The notes beneath the pieces were generated by a model, which saw nothing but the letters and a program-made list of their open reading frames with translations, was not told the origin of the DNA and ran no database searches. A stretch of DNA of 64,000 nt from Streptomyces subrutilus (GTDB taxonomy: Bacteria > Actinomycetota > Actinomycetes > Streptomycetales > Streptomycetaceae). The stretch covers positions 6,986,001 through 7,050,000 of the forward strand of contig NZ_CP023701.1 in the NCBI RefSeq assembly GCF_008704535.1, in the 5' to 3' direction. Both the position numbers and the translations under genes were made by a program. This document shows positions 8,744 to 17,262 of the stretch, one piece after another; the stretch's first letter is position 1, and each line of letters starts with the position of its first letter.

Positions 8744-9613
8744 TCAGCGGCGGGGGCCGTTGCGGCCGTCGCCGCGACGGGTGTCCTTGCCGTCCTCGTA
8801 GCGGATCTGCTCCTTGCGGACGGTGTCGGAGATCTCCTTCTGCTCGGTGACCTTCTCCGTCTCCAGGCGCACGCGCTCGACGGGCACGGTCTCCTTGCGC
8901 GTCACCGCGCGCTCGGCGTGCAGGGTCACCTCCGTCTCGGCCTCGCCGATGTCGGCCCGTACCCGGTCGCCCTCGCGGATGGGCTCGCGGACGACGCGGA
9001 CCTCCTCGTGGCTGATGGGCACGGTGGTGGTGACGTTCTCGGTGACGACCACCTTCTTCAGGCGTGCGCGGCCGACCTCCTCGTTCTCGGTCGCCACCCG
9101 CAGCCGCTCCTCGGAGCGGATCAGCTCGTCCTTGCCGCGCCGGCCGTCACCCGGCGCCGCGCCGCGGCTGACGCCCTTGTCCTGGCCGGGACGGGAACCG
9201 CTGCGGTCGTCGACGTACGTGCCCGTGGCGATGCCCGGGGCCTCCACGCTGGTGCGCTCGCCCTTCCGGCCGGCGTTGCCGTTGCCGTGGGCGGCGGTGA
9301 GGCCGTAGTGCTGGTAGAGCCTGCGCTCCTCGTCCGCGTCCAGGTGCTGGCCGGCGTCGACGCGCGGAGCGTCCTTGATGACGTCCTTCGAGTGCGGGAC
9401 GTGCAGGGCCTCGCCGTCGCTGCGGGCGCCCGACAGGGGGACGAACGACTCCTTCATGCCGAACAGGCCCGTCTTGACGGTGACCCACTCCGGCCGGCCG
9501 GTCGCGTCGTCGCGGTAGACCTGACCGATGCTTCCGATCTTCTCGCCGTCGGCGTCGTAGGCCGTCAGGTTCATCAGCTGCTCGGTGTTCAGGAATCCGT
9601 TTCCAGCGCTCAT
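8744..9613 (-). CDS. PRC-barrel plus DUF2382 (YsnF/AvaK-type) stress protein
   Basis: 289 residues from the ATG at 9613, preceded by GGAGGA at good spacing. Residues about 10-85 form a PRC barrel (TAYDADGEKIGSIGQVYRDD, WVTVKTGLFGMKESFVPL). After a Gly/Arg/Ser-rich linker, residues about 165-275 carry the DUF2382 domain, with its repeated acidic/basic pattern LIRSEERLRVATENEEVGR and REPIREGDRVRADIGEAE. In actinomycetes such two-domain proteins are common near stress genes, but their biochemical role is not established. The protein is soluble with no signal peptide. The neighbouring small ORF and DUF5709 gene may be part of the same stress-related set. Confidence 0.88.
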   Translation of the reverse strand: MSAGNGFLNTEQLMNLTAYDADGEKIGSIGQVYRDDATGRPEWVTVKTGLFGMKESFVPLSGARSDGEALHVPHSKDVIKDAPRVDAGQHLDADEERRLYQHYGLTAAHGNGNAGRKGERTSVEAPGIATGTYVDDRSGSRPGQDKGVSRGAAPGDGRRGKDELIRSEERLRVATENEEVGRARLKKVVVTENVTTTVPISHEEVRVVREPIREGDRVRADIGEAETEVTLHAERAVTRKETVPVERVRLETEKVTEQKEISDTVRKEQIRYEDGKDTRRGDGRNGPRR

Positions 9614-9839
9614 CGGTGAATCCTCCAGTGCGGTGCGGCACGCGACGCGCGGCGACCTCGATGTCCCGCGCTCACCCCGTGTCCCCCTCCAGACCGCACC
9701 CGGAACCGTGTCGCCGCAACCGCTGGAACGGGCCGTCCGGCGCCGCGCGGGCCCCACGCGCCTGAGCTCCGTAGCGTGACCGCCGTCACACGCCAGGTGA
9801 GCGGCCTGCGCCGGACGGGTGGCCCCGCCCGGCGGTCCG

Positions 9840-10049
9840 CTACCCGTTGTTGAAGGTGTGCAGGTCGCCGGCGGCGCTCGTCCGGGCGGTCCGCTCCGCG
9901 TCCCGGGCCGCGTGCAGGTCCAGGGCGTCGAGCAGCGCGGCGAAGTCCTCGGGGCCGGTGGCGTGGGAGGCGACCGTCCTGCGGGCCCGCTCGCGCTGGC
10001 GGGCGCCGTCACGGTCGGGACGGTCGTCTGTACGGAGGTCGTGGTCCAT
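9840..10049 (-). CDS. Small charged protein, unknown
   Basis: 69-residue frame from ATG at 10049 to TAG at 9840. It is rich in Asp and Arg at the N-terminus (DHDLRTDDRPDRDGARQRER), followed by an amphipathic stretch around DFAALLDALDLHAARDAER and ending DLHTFNNG. I do not recognise the family. The ribosome binding site is weak (GGAT about 11 nt upstream). It is listed because the frame has Streptomyces-like codon use and no competing gene covers the strand. Confidence 0.45.
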   Translation of the reverse strand: MDHDLRTDDRPDRDGARQRERARRTVASHATGPEDFAALLDALDLHAARDAERTARTSAAGDLHTFNNG

Positions 10050-10211
10050 GACAGCCGATCCGACCACACTCCGCGGCCCGACGCACGACCGGGGTCGCCG
10101 CGCCGCGTGATCGCCGCGCCTCCACCGCGTGATTCCGGGAATTCCGGGGAGGTGCGCGGAGAGAGGCGGCGCATCCCGAACCGCGCGCCGCCACGAGGAG
10201 AGGACGTACCG

Positions 10212-10673
10212 ATGAGTGGATCCGACGCCCGCGGCGACGACGTCTACCAGCCCCAGCCGGAGGACGAGCGCTCCGAAGTCCAGCCGGACATGGACGACAG
10301 CGTCGGCGAACCCGACACGGACGCCCTGCTCGACCAGGGCTACTCGCCGCCCGAGAAGCCCTACGCGAGCGACCGCCACGCCACCACGGGCGCGGAGCAG
10401 CGCGAGGGGGAGAGCCTGGACGAGCGGCTGGCCCGGGAGGTCCCGGACGAGCAGCCGCCGCCGGGGGACGGGATCGGAGACCTGGCCGGCGGGGCCGGGG
10501 AGCCCGTCGACCCGCAGGCGGGCGGAGCCCGGGCCGGCCGGCTGGCCCCGGCCACCGACGCGCCGCACGAGAACAACGTGCTCGCCCGCGACGTGGGCAT
10601 CGACGCGGGGGCCGCCTCCGCCGAGGAGGCCGCCGTGCACGTCATCGACGACCCGGACGGGGAACGGCCGTAA
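10212..10673 (+). CDS. DUF5709 family protein
   Basis: 153 residues starting at the ATG preceded by GAGGAGAGG. Very acidic and low in hydrophobics. It carries the DUF5709 pattern ALLDQGYSPPEKPYAS followed by ESLDERLAREVPD and ends with ASAEEAAVHVIDD. The family is restricted to actinobacteria and has no known function. It is followed 7 bp later by a strong hairpin. Confidence 0.82.
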   Translation: MSGSDARGDDVYQPQPEDERSEVQPDMDDSVGEPDTDALLDQGYSPPEKPYASDRHATTGAEQREGESLDERLAREVPDEQPPPGDGIGDLAGGAGEPVDPQAGGARAGRLAPATDAPHENNVLARDVGIDAGAASAEEAAVHVIDDPDGERP

Positions 10674-10680
10674 CGCGGCC

Positions 10681-10708
10681 GGGGCCGCGCGGACGCCCGC
10701 GCGGCCCC
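10681..10708. terminator. 12-bp hairpin between convergent genes
   Basis: GGGGCCGCGCGG (10681-10692) pairs perfectly with CCGCGCGGCCCC (10697-10708) across a 4-nt ACGC loop. It lies between the DUF5709 gene and the convergent FUSC-type gene. Confidence 0.65.
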
Positions 10709-10738
10709 TCGGCCGGGCCGCCTCCGGCGGACGCGCCC

Positions 10739-11923
10739 TCAGGCCGCCGGGTCGAGCGCCCGGTGGCCCTGGCGCAGCTCCGCGACCAGCCGGCCCGCGT
10801 CGGTCAGCAGCGTGCCCTGGAGGGTGGAGACGGCCGGCCGCGTGTCCGGGCCCGGCCGGGCGGCGCGCTGGGCGCGGTCGAGCTCGGCCGCGGTCCGGTC
10901 GAGCAGCTCGTCGAGGTGCTGCGGCTCGGTGCGCCCGGTCCGTCCGACCTGCTCCATCGCCGTGGCGGCGGTGCGCAGCAGGGAGGCGTAGGCGGTGCGG
11001 AACGCAGCCGGCACGGTGTCCAGTTCGCCGCTGTCGAGGGCGTGGTCGAGACTGCGGCTGACCGACCGGATGTGGTCCAGGCAGCGCTGGGCGGTGTCGA
11101 GGGCGGTACGCGCCCGGGGGAGGGCCTCATGGGCGTCGTCGACGCTCCGGCGGGGGTTGAGGCGGCTGTTCTCGGCCTCCGCGTCGAGGGTGTGCCGGAC
11201 GCGGTCGGCCTCGTCGGAGAGCCTGCGCCAGTCGCGGCGCAGCCGGCGCACCCGGTCCGGCCGGCCGTCGCCCGCGCTGTCGTCGCCGTCGTCCGGGACG
11301 TCCGCCTCGAAGACGTCGGCCAGGGTGCCGACGCGTTGGCGGATGCCCGTGTGGAGCTCGGCCACGGCCTCCTGGCGGTGCCGGGTGTGCCGGGCGGGCG
11401 CGAGGACGAGGTGGGCGGTGAGGCCGCAGGCGGCGCCGATGACGACGGACGCGACCAGGTGGCCGATGTAGTCGATCCGGCCCTGCCCGGAGGAGAAGGC
11501 GAAGAAGCCGACGATCGCGACCTGAGTGCCGTACGCCCCCAGGCGCCGGACCCGGCCGACCGCGAGCGCGATGAGGGTCAGCAGCCCGAACGTCCAGCCG
11601 TGGATGCCGACGGCCGCCGCCAGGGCCGCGGCGAGGGCCGCCCCCGCCGTCATGGCGAGCAGGTACTGGGCGCAGTCCCGTACGGAGCGGTACACCGTCG
11701 TCTGGAGCGTCACCAGCGCGGTGAACGGCGCGAACGTGGCCACCGCCACCGGCAGGAAGTACCGGGCCAGCATCCAGGCGGCCATGGCCGCTACCACGGT
11801 CTTCGCGCCCAGCAGCAGGTCGTCGCGCTCACTGCCCTGGCCGCGCACCCCGCGCCGGACGTAATCGGCCGTCTCCGAGACAGCGGACCTCGCCGCCGCC
11901 GGCACCTGCTTCCACTCGGGCAT
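10739..11923 (-). CDS. FUSC-type (aromatic acid exporter family) membrane protein
   Basis: 394 residues; the ATG at 11923 has GGAGGTGGGAC directly upstream. After about 35 polar residues there are six hydrophobic segments between roughly residues 38 and 190, including LLLGAKTVVAAMAAWMLARY and AIVGFFAFSSGQGRIDYIGH, matching the N-terminal membrane half of FUSC/YdhK-type proteins. The C-terminal 200 residues are charged and helical, probably cytoplasmic coiled-coil. Related proteins have been proposed to export aromatic acids; the substrate here is open. It is divergent from the GltB-like gene. Confidence 0.8.
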   Translation of the reverse strand: MPEWKQVPAAARSAVSETADYVRRGVRGQGSERDDLLLGAKTVVAAMAAWMLARYFLPVAVATFAPFTALVTLQTTVYRSVRDCAQYLLAMTAGAALAAALAAAVGIHGWTFGLLTLIALAVGRVRRLGAYGTQVAIVGFFAFSSGQGRIDYIGHLVASVVIGAACGLTAHLVLAPARHTRHRQEAVAELHTGIRQRVGTLADVFEADVPDDGDDSAGDGRPDRVRRLRRDWRRLSDEADRVRHTLDAEAENSRLNPRRSVDDAHEALPRARTALDTAQRCLDHIRSVSRSLDHALDSGELDTVPAAFRTAYASLLRTAATAMEQVGRTGRTEPQHLDELLDRTAAELDRAQRAARPGPDTRPAVSTLQGTLLTDAGRLVAELRQGHRALDPAA

Positions 11924-12033
11924 GTCCCACCTCCGGTCGGCGTATGCCCGCCCGGCCCGGCCCAAACGTGCTCCGACCTGTGATCCACGCGGCAGCCCGG
12001 CCCGCCGGACCGCACGGCGCGCGGCGATTGGCC

Positions 12034-12059
12034 CTCGCGCTTCGGGACACAAGCGCGAG
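12034..12059. promoter_or_regulatory. 9-bp inverted repeat abutting the GTG start of the GltB-like gene
   Basis: CTCGCGCTT (12034-12042) is repeated in inverse as AAGCGCGAG (12051-12059), ending one base before the GTG at 12060. In RNA the hairpin would cover the position of a ribosome binding site; in DNA it could be an operator in the divergent 136-bp promoter region. Confidence 0.55.
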
Positions 12060-13640
12060 GTGTCGAAGATACTTCCGGTAGTCCTCCTCGGAGTCCTCGC
12101 CGCGACCGCCGCCGTCGCCGCCGTCCTGCTCTCGCCCCGGTGGTGGGCCGCGGCCGTCCCGCTGCTGCTGCTCCTGGCCGTCGCCGTCCACGACCTCGTG
12201 CAGCGCCGTCACTCCCTCCTGCGCACCTACCCGCTGCTCGGGCACCTGCGCTTCGCGCTGGAGGCCCTGCGGCCCGAGCTCCAGCAGTACTTCATCGAGC
12301 GGAACTTCGACGGCCGTCCCTTCGACCGCGACACCCGCAGCATCGTCTACGAGCGGGCCAAGGGCACCGACGCCGAGGAACCGTTCGGCACCGAACGCGA
12401 CCTCTACCTGCCCGGCAGCGAATACCTCACCCCCTCCATGGCCCCGCGCCCGGTGCGCACCGAGGCGCCCCGGGTCGCCATCGGCGGCCCCGACTGCACC
12501 CGGCCGTACGACATGGCGCTGCTCAACGTCTCGGCGATGAGCTTCGGGTCCCTGTCCGCCAACGCCGTCCTCGCCCTCAACACCGGTGCCCGGCGCGGTG
12601 GTTTCGCCCACGACACCGGCGAGGGCGGCCTGTCCGAGTACCACCTGCGGCCCGGCGGGGACCTCGTCTGGGAGATCGGCACCGGCTACTTCGGCTGCCG
12701 TACGGACGACGGGGACTTCGACCCGCGGCAGTTCGCCGAGAAGGCCGCCCACGAGCAGGTCAAATGCGTGTCCCTGAAGATCAGCCAGGGGGCCAAGCCC
12801 GGTATCGGCGGCGTCCTGCCCGGCCCGAAGGTCACCGCCGAGATCGCGAGGGTCCGCGGCGTGCCGCAGGGCGAGACCGTGATCTCACCGCCCTACCACC
12901 GCGTCTACAGCACCCCGCGCGAACTGGTGCGGTTCCTGGCCCGGATGCGGGAGCTGGCCGGCGGCAAGCCCGTCGGGTTCAAGCTGTGCGTCGGCTCGCG
13001 CCGGGAGTTCCTCGCCGTGTGCAAGGCGATGCTGGAGGAGGGCACGGCGCCCGACTTCATCGTCGTGGACGGCGCCGAGGGCGGTACGGGCGCGGCGCCC
13101 CTGGAGTTCGCCGACAACGTCGGACTGCCCCTCGGTGAGGGCCTCATGACCGTGCACAACGCCCTCGTGGGAGCCGGGCTGCGCGACCGCGTCCGGGTCG
13201 GCGCCGGCGGCAAGGTCGCCACCGGCAGCGACCTCGTCAAACGCCTCCTGCAAGGTGCCGACTACACCAACGCCGCCCGCGCCATGATGTTCGCGATCGG
13301 CTGCATCCAGGCCCAGCGCTGCCACACCAACACCTGTCCCGTCGGGGTCGCCACGCAGGACGAGCTCCGGGCCCGCGCGGTCGACGTCGGCGACAAGTCG
13401 CAGCGCGTCGAGCGCTACCAGGAGGCCACGGTCAAGAGCCTCCGGATCATGGCGGCGATGGGCGTCGACGACCCGTCCGGGCTGCGCCCCCACCAGCTCC
13501 TCCAGCGCGTGGACCCGCACACCGTCCGCTCCTACGCGCAGATCCACACCTGGCTCACCCCCGGACAACTGCTCGCTTCGGCGCCCGAGGGCTGGGCATC
13601 CGACTGGGAGGCGGCCGACCCGGACCGCTTCTCCGCCTGA
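12060..13640 (+). CDS. FMN-binding glutamate-synthase-like (GltB domain) membrane-anchored protein
   Basis: 526 residues from GTG at 12060, chosen because the lysine-rich start leads straight into a hydrophobic anchor (ILPVVLLGVLAATAAVAAVLL, then a second segment ending about residue 45). The rest is the GltS FMN/Fe-S domain: YDMALLNVSAMSFGSLS, GEGGLSEYHL, VSLKISQGAKPGIGG, VDGAEGGTGAAP, and a Cys cluster in CIQAQRCHTNTCPVG that fits the [3Fe-4S] site. There is no amidotransferase domain, so it is a stand-alone flavoprotein of unknown electron donor and substrate. The start is not certain, because a hairpin covers the expected ribosome binding site. Confidence 0.85.
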   Translation: MSKILPVVLLGVLAATAAVAAVLLSPRWWAAAVPLLLLLAVAVHDLVQRRHSLLRTYPLLGHLRFALEALRPELQQYFIERNFDGRPFDRDTRSIVYERAKGTDAEEPFGTERDLYLPGSEYLTPSMAPRPVRTEAPRVAIGGPDCTRPYDMALLNVSAMSFGSLSANAVLALNTGARRGGFAHDTGEGGLSEYHLRPGGDLVWEIGTGYFGCRTDDGDFDPRQFAEKAAHEQVKCVSLKISQGAKPGIGGVLPGPKVTAEIARVRGVPQGETVISPPYHRVYSTPRELVRFLARMRELAGGKPVGFKLCVGSRREFLAVCKAMLEEGTAPDFIVVDGAEGGTGAAPLEFADNVGLPLGEGLMTVHNALVGAGLRDRVRVGAGGKVATGSDLVKRLLQGADYTNAARAMMFAIGCIQAQRCHTNTCPVGVATQDELRARAVDVGDKSQRVERYQEATVKSLRIMAAMGVDDPSGLRPHQLLQRVDPHTVRSYAQIHTWLTPGQLLASAPEGWASDWEAADPDRFSA

Positions 13641-13754
13641 CCGCCCGCTCACCGCCGTACCACCCGCCTCACCCGCCCTGACACACCAAGAAGAGCCCCG
13701 GCCGGCACTCCGCGAGCGCCGCAGCCGGAGCCGTACCGGACCGGAGGACCCCCC

Positions 13755-15470
13755 GTGGCTCGTACCGTCGCCCACGTGATCGTCGACGCACTCAAGGACC
13801 TGGGCGTCGAGCACGTCTTCGGAGTCGTCGGAGACGCCCTGAACCCGGTGACCGACGCGATCCGCACCACGGACGGGGTGAGCTGGGTCGGCTGCCGGCA
13901 CGAGGAGGCGGCCGCCTTCGCCGCCGGCGCCCGATCGCAGCTCTCCGGCACCCTCGGCGTGTGCATGGGCACGGTGGGCCCCGGCTCCGTGCACCTCCTC
14001 AACGGTCTCTACGACGCGGCCAAGAGCCGCACCCCGGTCCTCGCGATCTGCGGACAGGTCCCGCTCGCCGAGATCGGCAGCGACTACTTCCAGGAGGTCG
14101 ACAACGACCTCCTCTTCCGGGACGTCGCCGTCTACCGCGCCACCGTGACCTCTCCGGACCAGATGCCGCGGATGCTGGAGTCGGCCGTGCGCGCCGCCGT
14201 CAGCCAGGGCGGCGTCGCCGTCCTGACCGTCCCCGGCGACCTCGGCGACCAGGAGCTCACCGACGACCGGCCGGCGCGCTTCGCCCTCGACCGGGCCGTC
14301 ACCCGGCCCGACGACCCGGCCCTCGCCGCGGCCGCCGAGCTCCTCAACGCCGCCTCCCGCGTCACCCTGCTCGTCGGCCGCGGAGCCCGCGACGCCCGTA
14401 CGGAGGTCCTGCGGGCCGCCGAGCAGCTCTCCGCGCCCATGGTCCTCACGCTGAAGGCCAAGGAGGGCTTCGAGGGCGACAACCCCTTCCAGGTCGGCCA
14501 GACCGGACTGATCGGCAACCCGGCCGCCGCGCACGCCCTCGACAGCGGCGACGCCCTGCTCATGCTGGGCACCGACTTCCCCTACCGGGACTGGTACCCG
14601 AAGGACTGCAAGGTGGTCCAGATCGACACCCGCGAGGACCACCTCGGGCGCCGGGTCCCGGTCGACGTCGGCCTCGCGGGCGACGTGGGCGCCACGCTGC
14701 GCGCCCTGCTCCCGCTGCTGGCGGAGGTCGCCGACCGGGCGCACCTGGACGAGGCCCGGGAGAAGTTCGCGCACTGGCAGGAGGGCCAGCAGCGGCTGGC
14801 CGATCCCGCCCACGAACACCGCTGGACGGGCCGGCTGCGGGCCGCCCTGGACAACCGCGACCACCAGATCCGGCCCGAGGCGCTGGCCGCCGCGGTCGAC
14901 CGGTACGCCGCCGAGGACGCGGTCTTCACCTCCGACACCGGCATGGCCACCGTCTGGCTCTCCCGGTTCGTCACCATGGGCGGCGGCCGGCGCCTCATCG
15001 GCTCGTACAACCTGGGCTCGATGGCCAACGCCATGCCGCAGGCCCTCGGTGCCCAGCTCTGGGCGCCCGACCGGCAGGTCGTCGCGTTCTGCGGCGACGG
15101 CGGGCTGAGCATGCTGCTCGGGGACCTCATGACCATCAAGACCTACCGGCTGCCGGTGAAGCTGGTCGTCTTCGACAACCGCCGACTGGGCATGGTCAAG
15201 CTCGAACAGGAGCAGGCCGGGCTGCCCGAGTTCGGCACGGAGCTCGACAATCCCGACTTCGCGGCCGTCGCGACGGCGCTCGGCATCACCGGCATCCGGG
15301 TCACCGACCCGGAGGACCTCCACGACAGTGTCCGCCGGGCGTTCGAGACCCCGGGCCCGGTCCTGCTGGACGTGCTCACCAATCCCGAGGAGGTGGCCGT
15401 GCCGGGCAAGCCGACGGTGAGCCAGGGGTGGGGGTACGCCATCGCCAAGGTCAAGGAGATCCTTCCCTAG
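13755..15470 (+). CDS. poxB: Thiamine-diphosphate pyruvate dehydrogenase (quinone) / pyruvate oxidase
   Basis: 571 residues, starting at a GTG with GGAGG 7 nt upstream. It has the three-domain ThDP enzyme layout: Pyr domain with the catalytic Glu in GCRHEEAAAFAAGA, a central FAD-type domain (TLLVGRGARDARTEV), and the PP domain with the ThDP motif starting GDGGLSMLLGDLMT and ending FDNRRLG. The family oxidises pyruvate to acetate and CO2 and passes electrons to quinone; E. coli PoxB has the same length and order. Its stop overlaps the stop of the convergent aldo/keto reductase by 4 bp (CTAG). Assignment to PoxB rather than acetolactate synthase rests on the N-terminal and PP motifs. Confidence 0.85.
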   Translation: MARTVAHVIVDALKDLGVEHVFGVVGDALNPVTDAIRTTDGVSWVGCRHEEAAAFAAGARSQLSGTLGVCMGTVGPGSVHLLNGLYDAAKSRTPVLAICGQVPLAEIGSDYFQEVDNDLLFRDVAVYRATVTSPDQMPRMLESAVRAAVSQGGVAVLTVPGDLGDQELTDDRPARFALDRAVTRPDDPALAAAAELLNAASRVTLLVGRGARDARTEVLRAAEQLSAPMVLTLKAKEGFEGDNPFQVGQTGLIGNPAAAHALDSGDALLMLGTDFPYRDWYPKDCKVVQIDTREDHLGRRVPVDVGLAGDVGATLRALLPLLAEVADRAHLDEAREKFAHWQEGQQRLADPAHEHRWTGRLRAALDNRDHQIRPEALAAAVDRYAAEDAVFTSDTGMATVWLSRFVTMGGGRRLIGSYNLGSMANAMPQALGAQLWAPDRQVVAFCGDGGLSMLLGDLMTIKTYRLPVKLVVFDNRRLGMVKLEQEQAGLPEFGTELDNPDFAAVATALGITGIRVTDPEDLHDSVRRAFETPGPVLLDVLTNPEEVAVPGKPTVSQGWGYAIAKVKEILP

Positions 15471-16510
15471 TCCGCCGGGCCGGCCGGACGCGGCCTGCGG
15501 CGCAGCGCGGGGTCGAGCAGGGCGGGCGGGGTGTCGAACTTCTCCTCCGGGGCGAGGTCCGTGCCGGGCGCGACGATCGCGTCGATCGCGTCGAGCACGT
15601 CCCCGGACAGGACGGTGTCGGCGGCGGCGAGCTGCGCGTGCAGGTGCTCGGGCGTGCGCGGGCCGATGATCGCGCTGGTCACGGCCGGATGGGCGGTGAC
15701 GAAGCCGAGGGCGAGCTGGATCATCGTCAGCCCTGCGGCGTCGGCCACCGCGGCCAGCCGCTCGACGGCGTCGAGCTTGGCCCGGTTGGCGGGGACGGCG
15801 GGGTCGAAGCGCTCCGGCATCAGCGCGGCCCGGCTGGTGGTGGCGGGCCGGCCGGCGCGGACCGCGCCCGACAGCCAGCCCGAGGCCAGTGGGCTCCACA
15901 CGAGCACGCCGAGCCCGTACTCCTCGGTCACGGGCAGGACGTGGGTCTCGGCCGCGCGCTGGAGGGCCGAGTAGCCGGGCTGCTCGGTGACGTAGCGGCC
16001 CAGATGGTGTTCGCGGGCGGCCCACTGGGCCTGGACGAGGCGGTAGGCGGGGAAGGTGGAGGAGCCGAAGTAGCGGATCTTCCCGGCGCGCTGCAGGTCG
16101 GTGAGGGCCGACAGGGTCTCCTCGTCGCTGGTCAGCGGGTCCCACCGGTGCATCTGGTACAGGTCGACGTGGTCGACACCGAGGCGGCGCAGGCTGTTGT
16201 CCAGCTCGGTGACCAGCCAGCGGCGCGAACTGCCCCGGTGGTTGCGCCCGTCGCCCATCGGCAGGGTCGCCTTCGTGGCCAGCACGATGTCGTCGCGGCG
16301 CCCGGCGACGGCCCGGCCGACCATCTCCTCCGAGTCGCCGGTGCCGTACATGTCGGCGGTGTCGATCAGGTTGACGCCGGCGTCGAGCGCGGCGTCGACG
16401 ATGGCGGTGGCCTCGTCCTGGGTGGTGCGGCCGATCCGGCCGAAGTTCATCGCGCCGAGCGCGAGGGTGCTGACCTGTACGCCGGTGCGGCCCAGGGTGC
16501 GGTATTGCAT
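15467..16510 (-). CDS. Aldo/keto reductase
   Basis: 347 residues from ATG at 16510 with a GAGGAG element upstream. TIM-barrel AKR with the catalytic tetrad visible as DTADMYG (Asp and Tyr), LATKATLP (Lys) and LYQMHRWDP (His), plus the NADPH-binding C-terminal loop near VTSAIIGPRTPEHL. AKRs of this type reduce aldehydes and ketones with NADPH; the natural substrate is not evident. It is divergent from a TetR regulator with three palindromes between them, so it is very likely the regulated target. It converges on poxB with overlapping stop codons. Confidence 0.9.
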   Translation of the reverse strand: MQYRTLGRTGVQVSTLALGAMNFGRIGRTTQDEATAIVDAALDAGVNLIDTADMYGTGDSEEMVGRAVAGRRDDIVLATKATLPMGDGRNHRGSSRRWLVTELDNSLRRLGVDHVDLYQMHRWDPLTSDEETLSALTDLQRAGKIRYFGSSTFPAYRLVQAQWAAREHHLGRYVTEQPGYSALQRAAETHVLPVTEEYGLGVLVWSPLASGWLSGAVRAGRPATTSRAALMPERFDPAVPANRAKLDAVERLAAVADAAGLTMIQLALGFVTAHPAVTSAIIGPRTPEHLHAQLAAADTVLSGDVLDAIDAIVAPGTDLAPEEKFDTPPALLDPALRRRPRPAGPAD

Positions 16511-16591
16511 GGGTGAGTCTCCTCTGTCGAGGGCGAGGCGTGGTGGGGGTGCGCGAAGTGGCCCGCGCTGCCCCGCTCTGCCATGATGAGC

Positions 16592-16647
16592 AAGCGGAGC
16601 CGCGCTCCGCTTAACGATACGGAGCGTTGTTCCGCTTAGCAAGCGGA
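16592..16647. promoter_or_regulatory. Three tandem palindromic operators between AKR and TetR genes
   Basis: Site 1: AAGCGGAGC-CGC-GCTCCGCTT at 16592-16612, 9-bp perfect arms. Site 2: CGGAGC-GTT-GTTCCG at 16620-16634, one mismatch. Site 3: TCCGCTT-AGC-AAGCGGA at 16631-16647, 7-bp perfect arms and overlapping site 2. The shared half-site is AAGCGGA. The spacing and symmetry fit cooperative binding of the adjacent TetR at its own promoter and that of the AKR. Confidence 0.75.
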
Positions 16648-16671
16648 CGCGCGGTGGAGGGGAACGCAACG

Positions 16672-17262
16672 GTGGACGAGAACGAGGCAGCGGCGGGGCG
16701 GACGGCCCCGCGCAAGCGGGCGGACGCCCGGCGCAACGTGGAGGCGCTGCTCGACGCGGCCGCCGCGGTCTTCGTCGCGTCGGGCGTCGAGGCCCCGGTG
16801 CGCGACATCGCGGCCGAGGCCGGCGTCGGGATGGGCACGATCTACCGGCACTTCCCGACGCGCGCGGACCTGATCATCGCCGTCTACCGGCACCAGGTGG
16901 AGGCCTGCGCCGAAGCGGGCCCCGCGCTGCTGGCCGCCGCTCCGACGCCGCACGCCGCGCTGGCCGGATGGATCGACCTCTTCGTGGACTTCCTCGTCAC
17001 CAAGCACGGCCTCGCCGCCGCGCTGCGCTCCGACGACGCGGGACTGGCCGCGCTGCACGCCCACTTCCTCGACCGGCTCGTACCCGTCTGCGCCCGGCTG
17101 CTCGAAGCGGCGGTGGACGCCGGGGAGATCCGCTCCGACCTGGAGGCGTACGCGCTCATGCGCGGTGTCGGCAACCTCTGCATCGGCGCCGACGGCGACC
17201 CCCGCTACGACGCCCGCCGCCTCGTCGGGCTCCTCGTCGCGGGGCTCCGGCAGGCGGTCTAG
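16672..17262 (+). CDS. TetR-family repressor, probable regulator of the divergent aldo/keto reductase
   Basis: 196 residues from GTG at 16672 with GGAGGGG upstream. The N-terminal HTH is clear: VEALLDAAAAVFVASGV, then VRDIAAEAGVGMGTIYRHFP. The C-terminal ligand domain begins after about residue 80. It probably binds the three AAGCGGA palindromes in the divergent promoter. The TAG stop codon lies inside the CTAG target site of the insertion sequence that follows, so the gene remains intact although the element is inserted at its end. Confidence 0.9.
   Translation: MDENEAAAGRTAPRKRADARRNVEALLDAAAAVFVASGVEAPVRDIAAEAGVGMGTIYRHFPTRADLIIAVYRHQVEACAEAGPALLAAAPTPHAALAGWIDLFVDFLVTKHGLAAALRSDDAGLAALHAHFLDRLVPVCARLLEAAVDAGEIRSDLEAYALMRGVGNLCIGADGDPRYDARRLVGLLVAGLRQAV

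Noticed and set aside
10050..10211. CCGCGTGAT direct repeats before the DUF5709 gene as an operator
   Set aside because: Only two copies, with no symmetry and no adjacent regulator.
12885..16145. Minus-strand open frame of about 1086 codons across the GltB-like, poxB and aldo/keto reductase genes
   Set aside because: It crosses three recognised genes and their spacers, and its translation has low-complexity composition without motifs.
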